64,000 nucleotides of DNA from Tetrapyrgos nigripes (taxonomy: Eukaryota; Basidiomycota; Agaricomycetes; Agaricales; Campanellaceae). This document shows positions 11,189-23,663 of this stretch, piece after piece. Location: contig JAACJM010000174.1 of NCBI GenBank assembly GCA_013368315.1, positions 62,001-126,000 of the forward strand, in the 5' to 3' direction. The notes beneath the pieces were generated by a model. That model was not told where the DNA came from and ran no database searches. It saw only the letters and a list, made by a program, of their open reading frames with translations. Made by a program: the position numbers and the translations under genes. How positions within the stretch are numbered: the first letter of the stretch is position 1; each line of letters opens with the position of its first letter.

Positions 11189-12463
11189 GGAAAGAGTTGG
11201 AAACATAGGCTACTCATGGTACGCCGTGTTATAGTCACAGTCTATGCGAGATAGATCTGTGGGCGACCGACTTGATAGTCAGAGTCGCAAGAAGGGGGAA
11301 ACTTCTGAAAGTAACCAGTAAGGCTGTTAGACTGGAGGGAATTGTATGTTATAAAGAAATACTTACTTGTGGATTGGCCGGGTACACGGTAGTCTTGAAG
11401 GTAGTACTTGTAGAGAACAAAAGTTAGTGGAGAATAGAGCTCATAACCTAAACAGTACGTACCATCGACGTTGTTGGCGTTGAGCACTTTCAAACGCCAG
11501 AGCCTGACAAGGTTTTTAGACGTGAGAAACTATACAGTTTCTCAAGCCGCTCGCGTGACCGGTCCGGATCTGAAAATCCATGTCAGCCCATCTTCTGCGT
11601 TGCGTTAACACGTAATTTTGCCAGCTCTACAATTCTGTTCACGTCGCAATTGGGCAGTAGGGACCAGCCTCGTAGGCTCTGTCTACTCACTACCAATGTG
11701 CGACGTCATCAAGCCACAAGCGGACCAGCCTAGTAGGCTCTGTCCTGTCTGTACGAGACTTACTTCTTCTTGGTGCGTCAATTTCTCTCCTGTACACTTT
11801 GACCTCATGCATATGGCTTGTGTCTTTTTTAGAAAGTACGCAGCTAATTCCCAAGTCCCCATTCCCTGGCCCATTCTGAACAGCCTCTGTAGGCTGTAGC
11901 ATTCGGTGGCTAGCGGCCCACCGTTTGCCTACACGCCTCAAAAACATATCACTTAATTCGACTTTACCCTCTATCTGGGCTTTGACTATCAAGTCGGCCT
12001 ACCCGAGTATTACTATCAAGTAACTCGGGCGTTAATTGGAGGAAGACTATCATGTCCCTCCATATCAGTATCTACCACTCGGATTCCAAACGCTGGCATC
12101 GTCATGGTCCTGTAACTTTTCGCTAAAGAATTATTTCACCACTGTAAGTATTTCTACTATTGTGACAATTACTTACATCCTGTGTACGCAGAAGCTAACA
12201 GAATGCCTATCCACTTTACCAGAACGTTTGTCCGAAATGACGTTAAACTATCGCCCTGCTATCACTTCACGACCAACCATTGTAACCACCCCACTCAGCG
12301 GAGCTATGCAGTATTGTTCTTGGCACCCTCCATTGTGCCCAAAGGGTAAGTTGTCCTTTTCTATTTATGGTAATTTTGTTCTGACTCCAGCGTTTTGATT
12401 CAAGCTCTTATAACCCGAGGTCTATTACCCTAGTGAAAGGCTCCTTTCCTCTTGCCATCAACC
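11189..12463. other. intergenic region with a candidate broken exon set and small repeats
   Basis: Contains an inverted pair near 11265-11285 and 11983-12002 (core GACTTGATAGTC and complement) and three imperfect copies of AGCCTCGTAGGCTCTGTC (11663, 11722, 11880). At 12196-12348 a GT-AG bounded block reads MPIHFTRTFVRND then HFTTNHCNHPTQRSY in one frame, so a small spliced gene or relic may lie here. I could not join it to an intact start or to the next gene. Confidence 0.35.
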
Positions 12464-13474
12464 ATGCCTGCTGAGAGAACCACCTCACGACGTCGCCAAC
12501 CCAACAATACCCTTACCGTTCGCGATGAAATGACCCTCGTCAACTGTCAGATCGTTAGTCGCGCCCAGCAACTGAACGGAGGAAAGCGTCCCAGACAACG
12601 TCTCCTATGCCCTGCCAGAGAGCATTTCACCACAATTTGGAGAGGATCAGCCGAAGTCAACAAGATTTCGGAAAATTTTACTCCTTTGTATGTTTCACTT
12701 TTTTCTACTCTTCCTGCAAAAGCTTACAGTAATTAATTCCAGTGTCTGGATGATAATCGCAGACCGTGTCACCGTCAATTTTATGACCGGCATCTTACTG
12801 GACCAGACCTTGCACAGGACCATATCATCTGGGAGCACCTAGACCGAAAGGAAGCCCTGGAGGATCCTAATCGCTGCCACGAACTTCCTGAAGTTCTTGA
12901 TGCCCACACCGGTTCTGGCTCTGGCAGCACCAGCTCTTCTTCAAACCCTCACTCTACTCGTGATCAATCTCGAACTGTAGCTCGTGGGACAGGTTCACGC
13001 CGTATGGATCAGCTCTCATCTCCCCCTTCCAGCCCTACTCCTACCATCAGAAGAGGCCCACAGCTGTTCCCAATGAGCTCGCCTCCCCAGCGAAGGTCTC
13101 CTTCCCCTTTTGACGTTGCTGTCTTTGCCTCTTCCCCTTTGCGCCCAGGACCTGGCAGATCTTCAAGGCAGTTGGAGCTGGAGCAAGATGTCGAGATGAT
13201 GAATGAACCAGTTGTTCTCTCCCTGAATAAGACCATTTCCACTTTAGTATACAAGGTATGTTATCAGCTTTTATCCCCTCTCCATGTTTTTCTAATTTCT
13301 TTTTTCTTCTAGACGTTCTCCATCTCTGAAGCCTGCGAGCTCCCACTTCGCTTTACGTGCCGAGGCTATCGTCTGGTACTTCGAGACCATAAGATGGCCT
13401 TAGGTGCTCTAGGGTTAGAAGTCAATGAATGTATTCAACAATTTAGGGATGGAATCTGGGAGAATACAGCCTAG
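12464..13474 (+). CDS. 292-aa orphan protein, three exons, intact
   Basis: The ATG at 12464, introns at 12688-12762 and 13256-13312, and the TAG at 13472-13474 give 879 nt in frame. The N-terminus is basic (TTSRRRQPNN). The first ~110 residues look folded (RDEMTLVNCQIVSRAQQLNG, DLAQDHIIWEHLDRKEAL). The middle is Ser/Pro/Gly-rich (GSGSGSTSSSS, SSPPSSPTPT). The C-terminal ~70 residues are again ordered (SISEACELPLRFTCRGYRLV). No family was recognised. It lies just upstream of the KDZ transposase on the same strand and could be element cargo or a domesticated neighbour; neither is shown. The start is chosen because upstream codons lack an in-frame ATG in good context. Confidence 0.6.
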
Positions 13475-13873
13475 AACGCTGTGATCAATGTTGAGGCAGG
13501 AAGTCTGATCGTTCTGAAGCCCAAGGGGCTGCACGTCCAAATGTAGTGTTACTGTATAACAAATCCGTCTAAATACAACAATTTCTCGTCTTCTACAAAG
13601 TTCGGATAGTAGGTTGGAAGGCTGACAACGAAAACATGCTCGGATAGGCAATGATAGGGATGGGGCCAGCATCAAATTTGGACAACAATGAACTACAATA
13701 GGTGACGTGGACAGTGTCCAAATTAGGCCACAACCAAAGGTCAAAGCGTACTATTGTCATGAGCATTTGGACTCCTTGCTCTTTGCTCCTTACCCCCTCA
13801 CAACACTACCCACTCGACCTCTCGCTCTGCAACTGTTTTCCTCCCTCCCACAACACTTTCTTTCTTCATCCCT
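13475..13873. promoter_or_regulatory. leader/promoter region of the KDZ gene
   Basis: No coding signal is seen. From ~13775 the strand is pyrimidine-rich (CTTTGCTCCTTACCCCCTCA and onward), as common in leaders of basidiomycete genes, right up to the ATG at 13874. Confidence 0.35.
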
Positions 13874-16800
13874 ATGTCAAAGCGCAGAAGCCGAACAACC
13901 AAGGCTGGTAGAGCCCTCCTGGAAGAAATCAAGAAGAAGCAGAAAGTCTCAGTCCTGGGCGATACTATTGTGCAGATTCACAGTGATGGGAGTTGAACTG
14001 TGAAATCTGCCCCTTCGACAGCTACTTCTTCCAATGCTCAGATCACTGTGGCAGGATCTCTTCTCTCCCCTCCTCCTCCTTCCGACTGCTACCCATCTCC
14101 TTCAGCTCCCCCTGAAGCTGCCGAGACCCAGGATGACAACACGAATGGGACCGACACTCCCAAAACATCTCAACCATCGCAATCCACACAGGCCTTATGG
14201 GACCTGGTGGCCATTCTCCCTCAACTCACGAACTTGCTGCTTGACCATGATGCCAACCCGGATTGCACAGAGGACTGTTCTTGTGGCAGAGGGAAGCGCC
14301 TAGTCAGTTGCCAAGACTGCCTCTTCTCTGGGACATCATGCAAAGATTGTTTATTGAGCAGCATGGGTGCATGCCGCTACACTGGACTTGTGTCTGGGAT
14401 CCTGAGCATTGTTTCTACCGCCATCATGACATCAGTGCTCTCCGAGATAACTATGCAATCCAGCTTGGTCATGCCAACGGCTCTTGCAAAAATCCAGATA
14501 AACCGGTTAAATTCATCATCACACATTCCAACGGTGTCCATGCCACTTGGGTGTCTTTCTGCTCATGTTTTGGGGGTGGCGATCGCATCAGCCAACTCAT
14601 GCGAGCAAAACTATTTCCTGGCTCGGCAAGTGAGCCAATTTCAGCATTCTCCTTTGCTGTTCTGAAGGAATACGACCTTCACAGCTTGCAGGCCAAAACT
14701 AGCGCCTATGATTATCTTGTATCGCTTCGTTGTCTTTCAGACAATGTCTTTACACATCTGATTAATGACCCCTATCAGTTGTTTCTGCGAGTAGCACGAT
14801 TTTGGCAGTATCTCCACTTGAGGCTGAGATTGGGCCAGGTGCATGGTATCGACAGGCTATTCCCTCATCGCCCTCCTGGGTCACTAATGGTTTACTGCCC
14901 GGCATGCATGGACCCGGGCATAAATATCTTCGGTGATTGGTGGAAATGTCCCCCGCGGTTGAGGTATGCTATTTTGATTATCAAGTTACATTTCTCTAAT
15001 TATTCCTCCAGGCATTTGGTCCAGATGCGTGTAACGCTTGATGGAAATCACCAGATCTGTCAATTTTGGAAGAATGGTGATCCCCATGATGTTTCTCTGG
15101 CAGCTGGAGTGTCCTACTTCCCAGAGCTGAAGCAGTATTTGTTGTACCTGGATGAAGCTTCTGCTACAGGTTCTCAGGTATGGTTTTTGTCTTCTACATT
15201 ACACATTCAGATCCTGACTCAGACATTCTTCCTAGGAGGCTCCTGATTGTAATAATGTCAAAGTTATAGCCAGGCAAGGAGAAATACAAACCCAGAATTG
15301 TGCAAAGAAAGGAGGCGTGAACACTCAGTGTGATCACGTCTTTGTCATGGCTACAGCTGATATGCACCACGGTGAAAGGTATGTACAGATTCTACTCTCC
15401 TTTAAGTTATTGTAATTGACATTAGCACTTAGGTATGCAAACGTTGATGCATCTTTTCACCATGCTTTCAAGATGTACGGCTACGGTGACAGCAAGACGG
15501 ACAATCATCGTGACTTTGTCTGCTTTCATGACAGCTACGACGCCAATTGCAGTTATTGGATACACAAGGGCAAGCGTTTCGCCACCTCGAAGTACCTTGC
15601 CGATCAGAAGGAGTTTGTTGTCAAGTTTGAGCACGGCATCCCGGATCTCCACATCAAAGGCCACAAGGATGATTGCATTGTTGTCTTTGGGACTCCATAC
15701 CAGTGGTGTGTTGGGCATTTTCACAGGGAGACTGCGAAATATTACTGGGTGGAATTGAATCAAGTTGGTGGATATACGAGGCAGACGAATGATGGGCATA
15801 GAGAAGACACAATCATTGCTCATCACAATGATTGGAACTGGCAAAAGACAGTGAACATGGGTGAGTCTGTATGCACATCTGATCATCACAATTTCTAACT
15901 CATTGCACTTTAACTAGCAGATCGAATTGCGCAGGATCTTCAGTATGCTCGCCTGCAATACCAGTCAAAGCGGGATCAACTTTGACAGCTCTCAGAAGCA
16001 GAGCCTCGCTTTGCCAAATGGTCAAAAATGTCTCGAGAACCTTACCTGGAGAAAACCGGTCGAGGAGGCCAGCATAACTGGGTCAGCGTCTACCACCGAC
16101 GACCGCAAGCAATACCATCCCTGCAGTCCTTACTTGCTTGTATTGGGAGTACGGCTGCACAGCACTCTCAACAGAGTGCAAACATCTATGAGGCTTTTTT
16201 TTCACAAAGCCCTGGATGCCGAATGCTTACAGTGAGTAGTTGTTGCTCATTTCAGATAGTGCAATTTCTTATCTTTAAAAGACGTGAAATACGCGAAATC
16301 CGACGACACAACAAGAAGAACCCTGATGGGTTGTCATTCAGTGATCAGGACGAACTCCGGAAACGGCTGGTCCACCTAGAGAAAGCTCTCGATGCATTCC
16401 ATCTACACCGCGCAAAGCTGATGCCTTGCATCACTTCTGTTGTCTCTTCGGCAGCTCACAAGTGGTCTGTGCCTGAGGATGAGAAACTGTTCTTACCCTC
16501 TGATTTCAGCAGTGAGGAGAGGGTGAGATTTGAGCTCTGCGCTCTCATATCCATGGAGATATCGTCAAAAGTATAGCCAAGTCTGTCTCCACCATGCTCC
16601 ATTTCTGCGCAAAGAATATCCGAAGCCAAGATCGCAAGACTTGTTCTCAACATGACGTCGCTGATGCATTCGTAAAGCGAGATCAACATATCAACAGCTA
16701 CAATCATGCCTGAGCAGCTCTCATCAAATTAGATTACATTGATGCTCATGACAAGGACTCCCCCTATCCCTTCTTGCGTCCTGAAGACATGCACCGTTTA

Positions 16801-17456
16801 CCTGTCAAGCTCAAACGTAAAACAGGTGACTCAAAGCGGGCAGATGGATTGCTATGGAAAGTTGGTGCCGCAGCGGACTTAAAGGCAGGTCTGGAGCCTG
16901 GTGACGACCTTCCAGTAGGAGTGGATGAGTATTTGTCCCTGCTGGTTCTACTTACTGCAACGCAGATGACGCAACGGCTGTCTGGTAAGTTATTGATTCT
17001 TTTTGGTCTGTTCGGAGTTGTTAACCCGCAGTCTCAGCCCCAACAGGTCCTAGACAGCGGACTGACAAGGCCGCTGCACTGATTGAGCCTACTTCAAGTC
17101 ATATTGGTTTGGATGAAGAAGACGAAGCAGCCCTTGCCTCGGCAGACCTAGAAGATGACACCATTCCATTTGATGAAGATACTGCGACGACAGCACGAGA
17201 AAGGTGGTACCAGAAGAAAGAGAAGAGTGAGTTAGTGTATTTGTTCTCTCATTAATTAATCCTAACTTCCATCTTTAGAATATCGAAAAGATACCTGGCT
17301 GTGGTCCAAGGGTACACGCAAGATGACTCCAGAGCAGATGAAGGAGTGGGAAGAGGAAGGTGAGTATTTCTGACTTCTTGGGTAAAGCCATCGACCTCAC
17401 TAAAGCACTCGTTTGCAGGGGCATCAGGAAAAACCTTAACCATAAATGTAGGCTAA
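13874..17456 (+). pseudogene. KDZ (Kyakuja-Dileera-Zisupton) transposase with CxC2-type N-terminal Cys cluster
   Basis: It begins MSKRRSRTTKAGRALLEEIK. A Cys cluster of the CxC2 type follows (CTEDCSCGRG, CQDCLF, CKDCL, then HWTCVWDPEHCF at ~14390). RIQLGH-like spacing is present as YAIQLGHANGSC, then VLCPAC-like MVYCPACMDPGIN at ~14890. Catalytic region: YANVDASFHHAF at ~15433, FHDSYDANCSYW at ~15520, IKGHKDDC at ~15655 and WVELNQVGGYTRQ at ~15745, matching the D...D...E layout of KDZ enzymes. The C-terminus includes WLWSKGTRKM and ends GKTLTINVG at 17456. Introns at 14964-15011, 15178-15235, 15379-15432 and 15861-15917 are clear, with more downstream. Three in-frame TGA codons (13994, 15983, 16711) and a probable frameshift near 16565 make it a pseudogene. 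The enzyme would cut and join transposon ends in the nucleus. Confidence 0.85.
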
Positions 17457-17755
17457 ATTTTGATAAATAAAGGACGATTACGCACATTCTGCTTGAGGAC
17501 CGAGCTTTGCCTAAGATTTCAGACCCCCATTCACATGGAGGAAGATTTTTGCAAAATTAGCGGTATATTTTTCAAAATTCTAGTACTATTGACACTCGTT
17601 CTCTCGCATTTACAACCGTTTGTACATTGGCTAGCCCTCGCCGATTTACGCCATATTATCCCAGTCAACGTCGGGAAGCTCGTCTTCATTCGCAGCCTCA
17701 CCAGACCTGTTACAATTGTAAGAAACGGCGGAAGAAGGTAATTAAAGTGTATTAC
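17457..17755. other. convergent gap between the KDZ and DUF6532 genes
   Basis: About 300 bp between two converging stops. AT-rich just after the KDZ stop. A short open stretch with CYNCKKRRKK at ~17710 resembles a Zn2Cys6 start but has no further cysteines and no gene around it. No terminator or repeat was resolved. Confidence 0.4.
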
Positions 17756-20016
17756 TTACTTGGTAACTTGCTGGTACAGCTTCGCAGCCATGTTGTGATA
17801 CTTCTTGCGGCCGCTTCCGTCGTCCTTGATGATCTTCTGCTCGATGAACCGGATGTGTCGAAGGTACTCGTCGCGCATGATGGACAGGTCAAAGTTCTGC
17901 TTGACGTGTGTCCCGATGGTGTACTCTCTCAGCGCTGCAAAGATCTAGGCAACAGAACAATAGAGTCAGTCACCGGGCAGAATGAAAAGAATATTAATGC
18001 GCACCGCGATTCCAATCAAGCCAAGCATTGCCTTCGGAACTTCCTTAGCACTGTCGTCATCAACGGTAGACGAGAACGTCTCGGTGTACTTCTTTCCGAG
18101 GCTGACATGGTTTGCTGAGTCGGTCCAGAATGCGTCCTTGAGGATATCCACCACGGCCGGGTGTTGATATGGTTCATTGCTGCGCCAAGTCTTGGTATTC
18201 ATGGACTACGTAGCACATCAATTAGTCGTGAATAAATTCCGCAGCAAAGAGAGGGATAAACGTACATCACCAAGAGGAAAGATATAGCAGCAAGCTTTGA
18301 GAAGGTCCTTGACGAGTTTGGACCTGCCGGTTTCATCCAACTTGAGTAGGTCATATCTAGCGGGGACGATATTCTGCGCAGACTCCTTGACGCGTCCTCG
18401 AATTGTCGAAACCCGGTTATTTATCTGTAGAAATACATGAGAAAGTATTTGCGTGATGATGAATGTTGATGACCACTCACGTATGCGATAATATACTGCT
18501 TAAACTTGTCATCGCGATCAAAGCGATCAGCGATGAGGGATTTGTCATGCTTGTTGCACGCCGTCTTGAAGGCGAGCATGACATAGTTGTTTTGGTCTTC
18601 GGATTTTGGACATGCGTCTTGAAACAGCATGATGCCGATAGAGATATTGGTGGTCTCGCTGATTACTAGGCGCAAATGTTGGGGTTGTTTGAGCAGCGGA
18701 ATGTATCGCTGGCCGCTCTCAGGATAGAAAAGATGGGCTTCAACGGGCCAGTTTTGGTTTCGAGTCTGCAGAGATGAGGCCATGAAAGCTATGACGAGGT
18801 ACAAATAAATGATTTACTCACGTCAGCAGCAGCAATTTGCGCAACATCAATTGTGACCCTTTTCGAGGCGGCAGACTTCGCATTCTTGGACGGTTTTGAA
18901 GGCCTTTCCTGAGACTCGGAGCCCTGGAACACCGGTCGCTGAGAGGTTCTTCAGCAAGGTCTAACGAGAATAAGCAAAAAAAAAAAACTTTCCTCATCGT
19001 TGTATTTTTTGTCTCTAGCAGAAGGCTAGAAGATATGTGAGAAAAATAGGTGACAGTCTGATTTAATGTAGCACTCACCTTTGGATGCTCTACATTTTCG
19101 ACGCTGCTTCCCTCTTCATCAAGTTTGTCCTCAGTACCAGGAAAATGGGTGTCCAAGTCAGCCTGAGCTTTCTGGGTGCGGGGAGCAACAAAGTCAAAGT
19201 TTCCATGCTTAGAGATGGCCTTGTTGACTGCTTAAATAGAAGCAGGACGTTCATTGAAGGTTGGTTGAAGGCAAAGCAATGGAATATAGGAACGACGCGT
19301 CAGCGTCACATAGTGTGACAGAAGTGTGACACTCACCTGTCGTGTTGTCCTTCTTTGCCTCACTGCTAACGACCTGTACACGCTGATGCACTGTCAGTGT
19401 CTGGGGCCCAGATGAAATAAAAATACAGACCTCTTGAGCCAGCTCTTCGTCATCTATATCCTCCTCTTCATCTTCCTCTGCAGCACTGCTATCTTCATCA
19501 ACATTGGCAGGCTGCTCATAATCACTCGCATCCAGCTCCTCTGGGTCATCCATTTCTGCGTCGTCGTTCCTAAGGTCATGTTTAGTGACCTTCTTCTTAT
19601 CCTCTTTGATAGTGGATATAGCCTTTTCCTTAGGACCTGGGTAGTTGAAGTTTTTTCATGTTAGTACATACTTACAGTCATCTAAATACTATAACTTGAA
19701 GAAGCGTCTCACCTTGTCTTTTCCCATTTTTAGAGCCGGCGGTAGGCTTGGACACGGAAGAGTTGGGTTTAGAAGCTGCAGCTGGATATTGTAAGGTCAG
19801 TCAGCTACGTTTCGAAAGAAAGGAAAGCGTACACTTACGCTTTTTTGCATTGTTCTTTTTCTGTTTTTTAGAATTGCTGGTCCCGTCGTTTTCTGTGATC
19901 GGACGCTTGCGGAGGGCGCGTTCCTCTTTTGGAGCATCTGGCGTGTCGAGGTCAGTATTAAGATATCATTTATGTTGCGAGGACTTACCGGCATGACCAG
20001 GCTCTGCAGAAGTCAT
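17756..20016 (-). CDS. DUF6532 domain protein, eleven exons, 515 aa, intact
   Basis: Eleven exons join in frame to 1,548 nt, starting MTSAEPGHA at 20016 and ending KLYQQVTK at 17756. Residues ~1-65 are basic and Lys-rich (SKKQKKNNAKK). About 66-150 are acidic (EDEEEDIDDEEL). From ~240 to the end the pattern fits DUF6532, a domain frequent in Agaricomycetes: LIADRFDRDDKFKQYII, RGRVKESAQNIV, KLVKDLLKACCYIFPL, YQHPAVVDILKDAFW, VPKAMLGLIGIA, KYHNMAAKLY. No catalytic motif is evident; function of the domain is unknown. A basic-acidic tail ahead of a folded domain suggests a nuclear or chromatin-facing protein (inference). It is divergent from the Plavaka gene with 207 bp between starts. Confidence 0.8.
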
Positions 20017-20223
20017 ATTCGATTGGTTGGTGCGGGTACTGATCGCAAGTACGTCTGCAAGGCTTTTGGGAGTCATTGGAGTGGTGGTGGTAGTGGGTAA
20101 AGAGATGATGATGCGGCGATGATTTTAGAGTCATGGTATGGCGTAAAATTTTTCCGTCATTTTCCACAACATTCTAATCAAAAGTCTCAGTCCCCAGCTC
20201 CACTCACCGTAACTCGCATACAT
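20017..20223. promoter_or_regulatory. bidirectional promoter between DUF6532 and Plavaka genes
   Basis: The two start codons face apart with only 207 bp between. The segment is too short for two separate full promoters, so shared control is likely (inference). A stretch ATGGCGTAAAATTTTTCCGTC lies ~70 bp before the Plavaka start; no textbook box is certain. Confidence 0.45.
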
Positions 20224-23200
20224 ATGTCTGGCTACTGCAGAGGCTGTGGACGAGAATATCAGCACTTTCAGCAACATCTTAGTAGAACCCAGGACCCGCT
20301 CTGTCAAGAATATGCCAGAACCCTTCGCAACACGACTTCCAGCTCGGACGTGTTAGCAGACTTTCTCAAGAACTTCGGAGCCCAGTCGTCGCCTCGCACA
20401 CTCAGGGTTGACCCCCAAGGTGATCACTTCGGTGATTATAACTGCCTCGATGAATCTACCGACGTCGATTTCGGTACTGGTGGTCCCATCATAGTCGACG
20501 ACGGAGACACTGGAGACGAGTGCCCAAGCCATCACGACAGTAGCACTGACACTGAAGACTCGGATGCCGATGATTGGGACGATGAAGAAGCTGCTGCCGC
20601 TGCAGAGTGTGAAAGAGACTGGGAAGCAGAAGTAGAGAAGGAGGAGATGTACTGGACAGGTGTCCAAGACATGATGGAATCCGAAGATGATATGGAGACA
20701 GTGCTGGATGCGCTTCAAGTCCCTGTATTGCGGCCACCTCAACTTCGAGAAACGGACATACTTCGGGAACCATTTATCCGGCACTACCCAGATCCCAGAG
20801 CAGGTGCCCCTCTCCCATCCCAAACCACACATCTAAATGCCAACGAGGCCTACCAGCAAGCGTTAGGGCATAATGCGAATATCTGGACACCATTCATTTC
20901 TGAAATTGATTGGAGAGTCGCAAAATGGGCAAAAATGCGTGGTCCAAGCTCAACGGCACTCTCTGAGCTGTTAGCAATTAACGGGGTACGTTCCTTCGTT
21001 TCTTTTGCAATGCTGGCTGACTGAGGCTGTTGAGTACAGGTATCAGAGAGGCTGGGACTCTCCTTCAAGACTGCGGCTGAACTTGACAAGATTATCGACA
21101 AGAACCTTCCTAGTCGGCCTCGTTTTCAACGACAGGAAGTCGTAGTCAAGGGGGAGGTCTTTGAGGTGTTCTTTCGGGACATATTACAATGCGTCAAGGC
21201 ATTGTATAACGATCCCGAGTTTGCTCCCTATCTCAAATTTGCGCCGGAGTGTCATTTTGAGAACGAGACGCTCTCCGAGCAGCTGTTCCACGACATGTAT
21301 ACGGGTCAATGGTGGTGGTCTGCCCAGGTATGTTTTCTGTGGATCTATGTTTTTATTGCTGTCTAATCTCACCTCTAGGAAGCCCTTGATAACACTCTCG
21401 GTCCGGGTCGCACCATCCTTCCTCTGATCATTTCCTCGGACAAGACCCAGGTCACCACATTTCGCAACAAGACAGCATATCCTGTATATCTTTCTCTCGG
21501 AAATATCCCCAAAGAAATACGTCGAAAACCATCAAAGCGTGCCTACGTTCTTCTCGGCTACCTTCCCTCCACACGTCTCGAGCATATCCAATCCCCGACA
21601 TCTCGCTGTCGTTGCCTAGCCAACCTGTTCCATGCTTGTATGAAGCACATCGTCAGGCCTATCGTTGAAGCTGGTACTTCAGGAATTGTTATGACCAGCG
21701 GGGATGGAGTTGATCGCCTCACTCATCCTATTTTTGCGGTATACATCGGGGACTATCCAGAACAGATCCTCGTTACCTGTGGAATCACTGGCTTCTGTCC
21801 TCGCTGCACTATCCCACGGCAACGCGTTGGAGAGAATTTGGAGCCTCACCCAATTCGGAGTCTGGCAGCAATCCTTCATGCTCTTGCAAAGATTGACGAA
21901 GATGCTTCCACGTTCGTCAGGGCATGTAAAGAGGCTGGGATCAGACCTGTCTTTGAGCCTTTCTGGGTGGACCTTCCATACTCCAATGTCTTTCTCACTA
22001 TCACTCCCGACATACTTCATCAGCTCTACCAGGGTGTTTTCAAGCATCTGAAATCATGGGTTATCAAAGCCTATGGTGCCCATGAAATCGATGCTCAGTG
22101 TCGGCGCCTCCCTCCCAATCATAATATCCGTATTTTCATGAAGGGTATCTCTTCCCTTTCCCGCGTCACCGGTCAAGAGCATGACCAAATCGCTCGCTTC
22201 CTGCTTGGTATTATTGCAGATGCCTCTCTTCCTGGAGGGATGTCGAGTGCCCGCTTACTACGTTGTCTCCGTGGTCTTATCGACTTTCTGTTCCTTGCAC
22301 AATATCCCGTCCACTCCGACAAAACCCTCGCACTCATGGATGACGCCCTCAGGCAATTTCATGAAAACAAGTCCCTCTTCTGCGATTTAGCTATTCGGTC
22401 CGACTTCCACATCCCCAAAATCCATTTTCTCAACCACTATACTGAGAGTGTGCAAATGATGGGCTCTTTCGACAACTTCAACACCGAGTACACCGAACGC
22501 CTACACATAGACTACACAAAGGACGCTTACCGGGCTACCAACAAGAAAGATGAATACCCGCAGATGACAACATGGTTAGAGCGACGGGAGAAGGTTATGT
22601 CTCATGAGGCTCATGTTGGGTGGAGGTTGAGTCAACGGCAGCCAGTGTTACGTCTCCATTGGATACCTCCTGGGCTCAATACAACTCGTATTCTCCACAT
22701 GACAAAGCACCCCTCAGTCTGTTCTGTCAAACTCCCTGACCTTGTCAACAAATATGGTGCAACGTTTTTCAGCGATGCCATGTCGTGTTTTCTGGTGGAG
22801 CTTGCTCATCCAGAGCTTTCTCGCCGACGATTGCAGGATGAGATTGACTATCACTTTGTCGGCATCTCCTCTGTCCAAGTCTTTCATCGTGTCAAATTCC
22901 TCAGGCATGATTTTTTCACCGACGTCTTTAGTACAGCCGACTCCATACATGCTCAGCCTGCCCGACGCAATAACCGCAATCATCTTGTCCCTGGCCGATT
23001 TGACACAGCTCTCATTCGAGTGAATGACTCTCAAGGCTTTGAGAATGTTACTGAGGGTAGGTGCTTCGGTTGTTTGGGAAGTCATTGTAGCTAACCTGAC
23101 TTTTTCTGTCCAGACATGCGAGTTGGCCAGGTGCGGGCGGTGTTTGCGATACATGAGAAAGACCTTCCATCTGTATATGAAGGTATTTCGGAGAGCGAAC

Positions 23201-23481
23201 GGCCCCAGCATCTAGCCTATGTGGAGTGGTTCACACCATTTTCACACAGCGGCGACAATCACGGCCTGTTTAAGGTATCCCGTTGCAATGTTGATGGTGG
23301 GCGGTTAGCTAGTGTGGTGGACATTCGGCGCCTCGTACGCAGTGTACATCTCATACCTGCGTTTGGAAGGATAGCTAATCGTGACTGGACAAGTAGTACA
23401 GTTCTCGAGACATGTTCCCAATTTTTTGTCAATACAGACAGTGATCGTCATATGTACCAGCTGTTTAGTAGTAGTAAATAG
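20224..23481 (+). CDS. Plavaka-type transposase, four exons, 1031 aa, intact
   Basis: Exons 20224-20985, 21040-21327, 21379-23056 and 23114-23481 sum to 3,096 nt in one frame with no stop. The N-terminus MSGYCRGCGREYQHFQQHLS is a C2H2-like module, followed by a Glu/Asp-rich linker (~residues 90-160). Plavaka landmarks follow in order: SSDKTQVTTFRNKTAYPVYL, LGNIPKEIRRKPS, VMTSGDGVDR, YPEQILVTCGITGFCPRC, a DLPYSNVFLTITPDILHQLY block with GVFKHL, then HFLNHYTESVQMMGSFDNFN and TERLHIDYTKDAYRATN. The Asp in TSGDG and the Asp in TPDILHQ are candidate catalytic residues. These enzymes belong to the CACTA/En-Spm side of DDE transposases and act in the nucleus. The lack of lesions suggests recent activity or selection. 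Terminal inverted repeats for it were not resolved. Confidence 0.9.
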
Positions 23482-23663
23482 AGATATTGCTCCATGTATA
23501 TAGTATGATGTATGTATTTATGTGAAAGGGCTTTGTCGTTAGTACAGTAACTCACAGATACAAGATTTTGGCCTAGGAGGAGGGCTGCATCCAAATTTGG
23601 AAGGAGTGTCTTTCACCACTCTTCCATCACCTTCTATCACTCTTTGACATCTTTAACGTTACA

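Noticed and set aside
11265..12002. Inverted GACTTGATAGTC pair as transposon ends
   Set aside because: Only ~12 bp of core match, no target duplication and no internal coding support.
17627..17760. Zn2Cys6 transcription factor start (CYNCKKRRKK)
   Set aside because: Only two cysteines, and the frame then runs into the antisense of the DUF6532 last exon.
22714..23211. 165-codon minus-strand ORF
   Set aside because: Lies wholly antisense to the intact Plavaka transposase, with no motif of its own.
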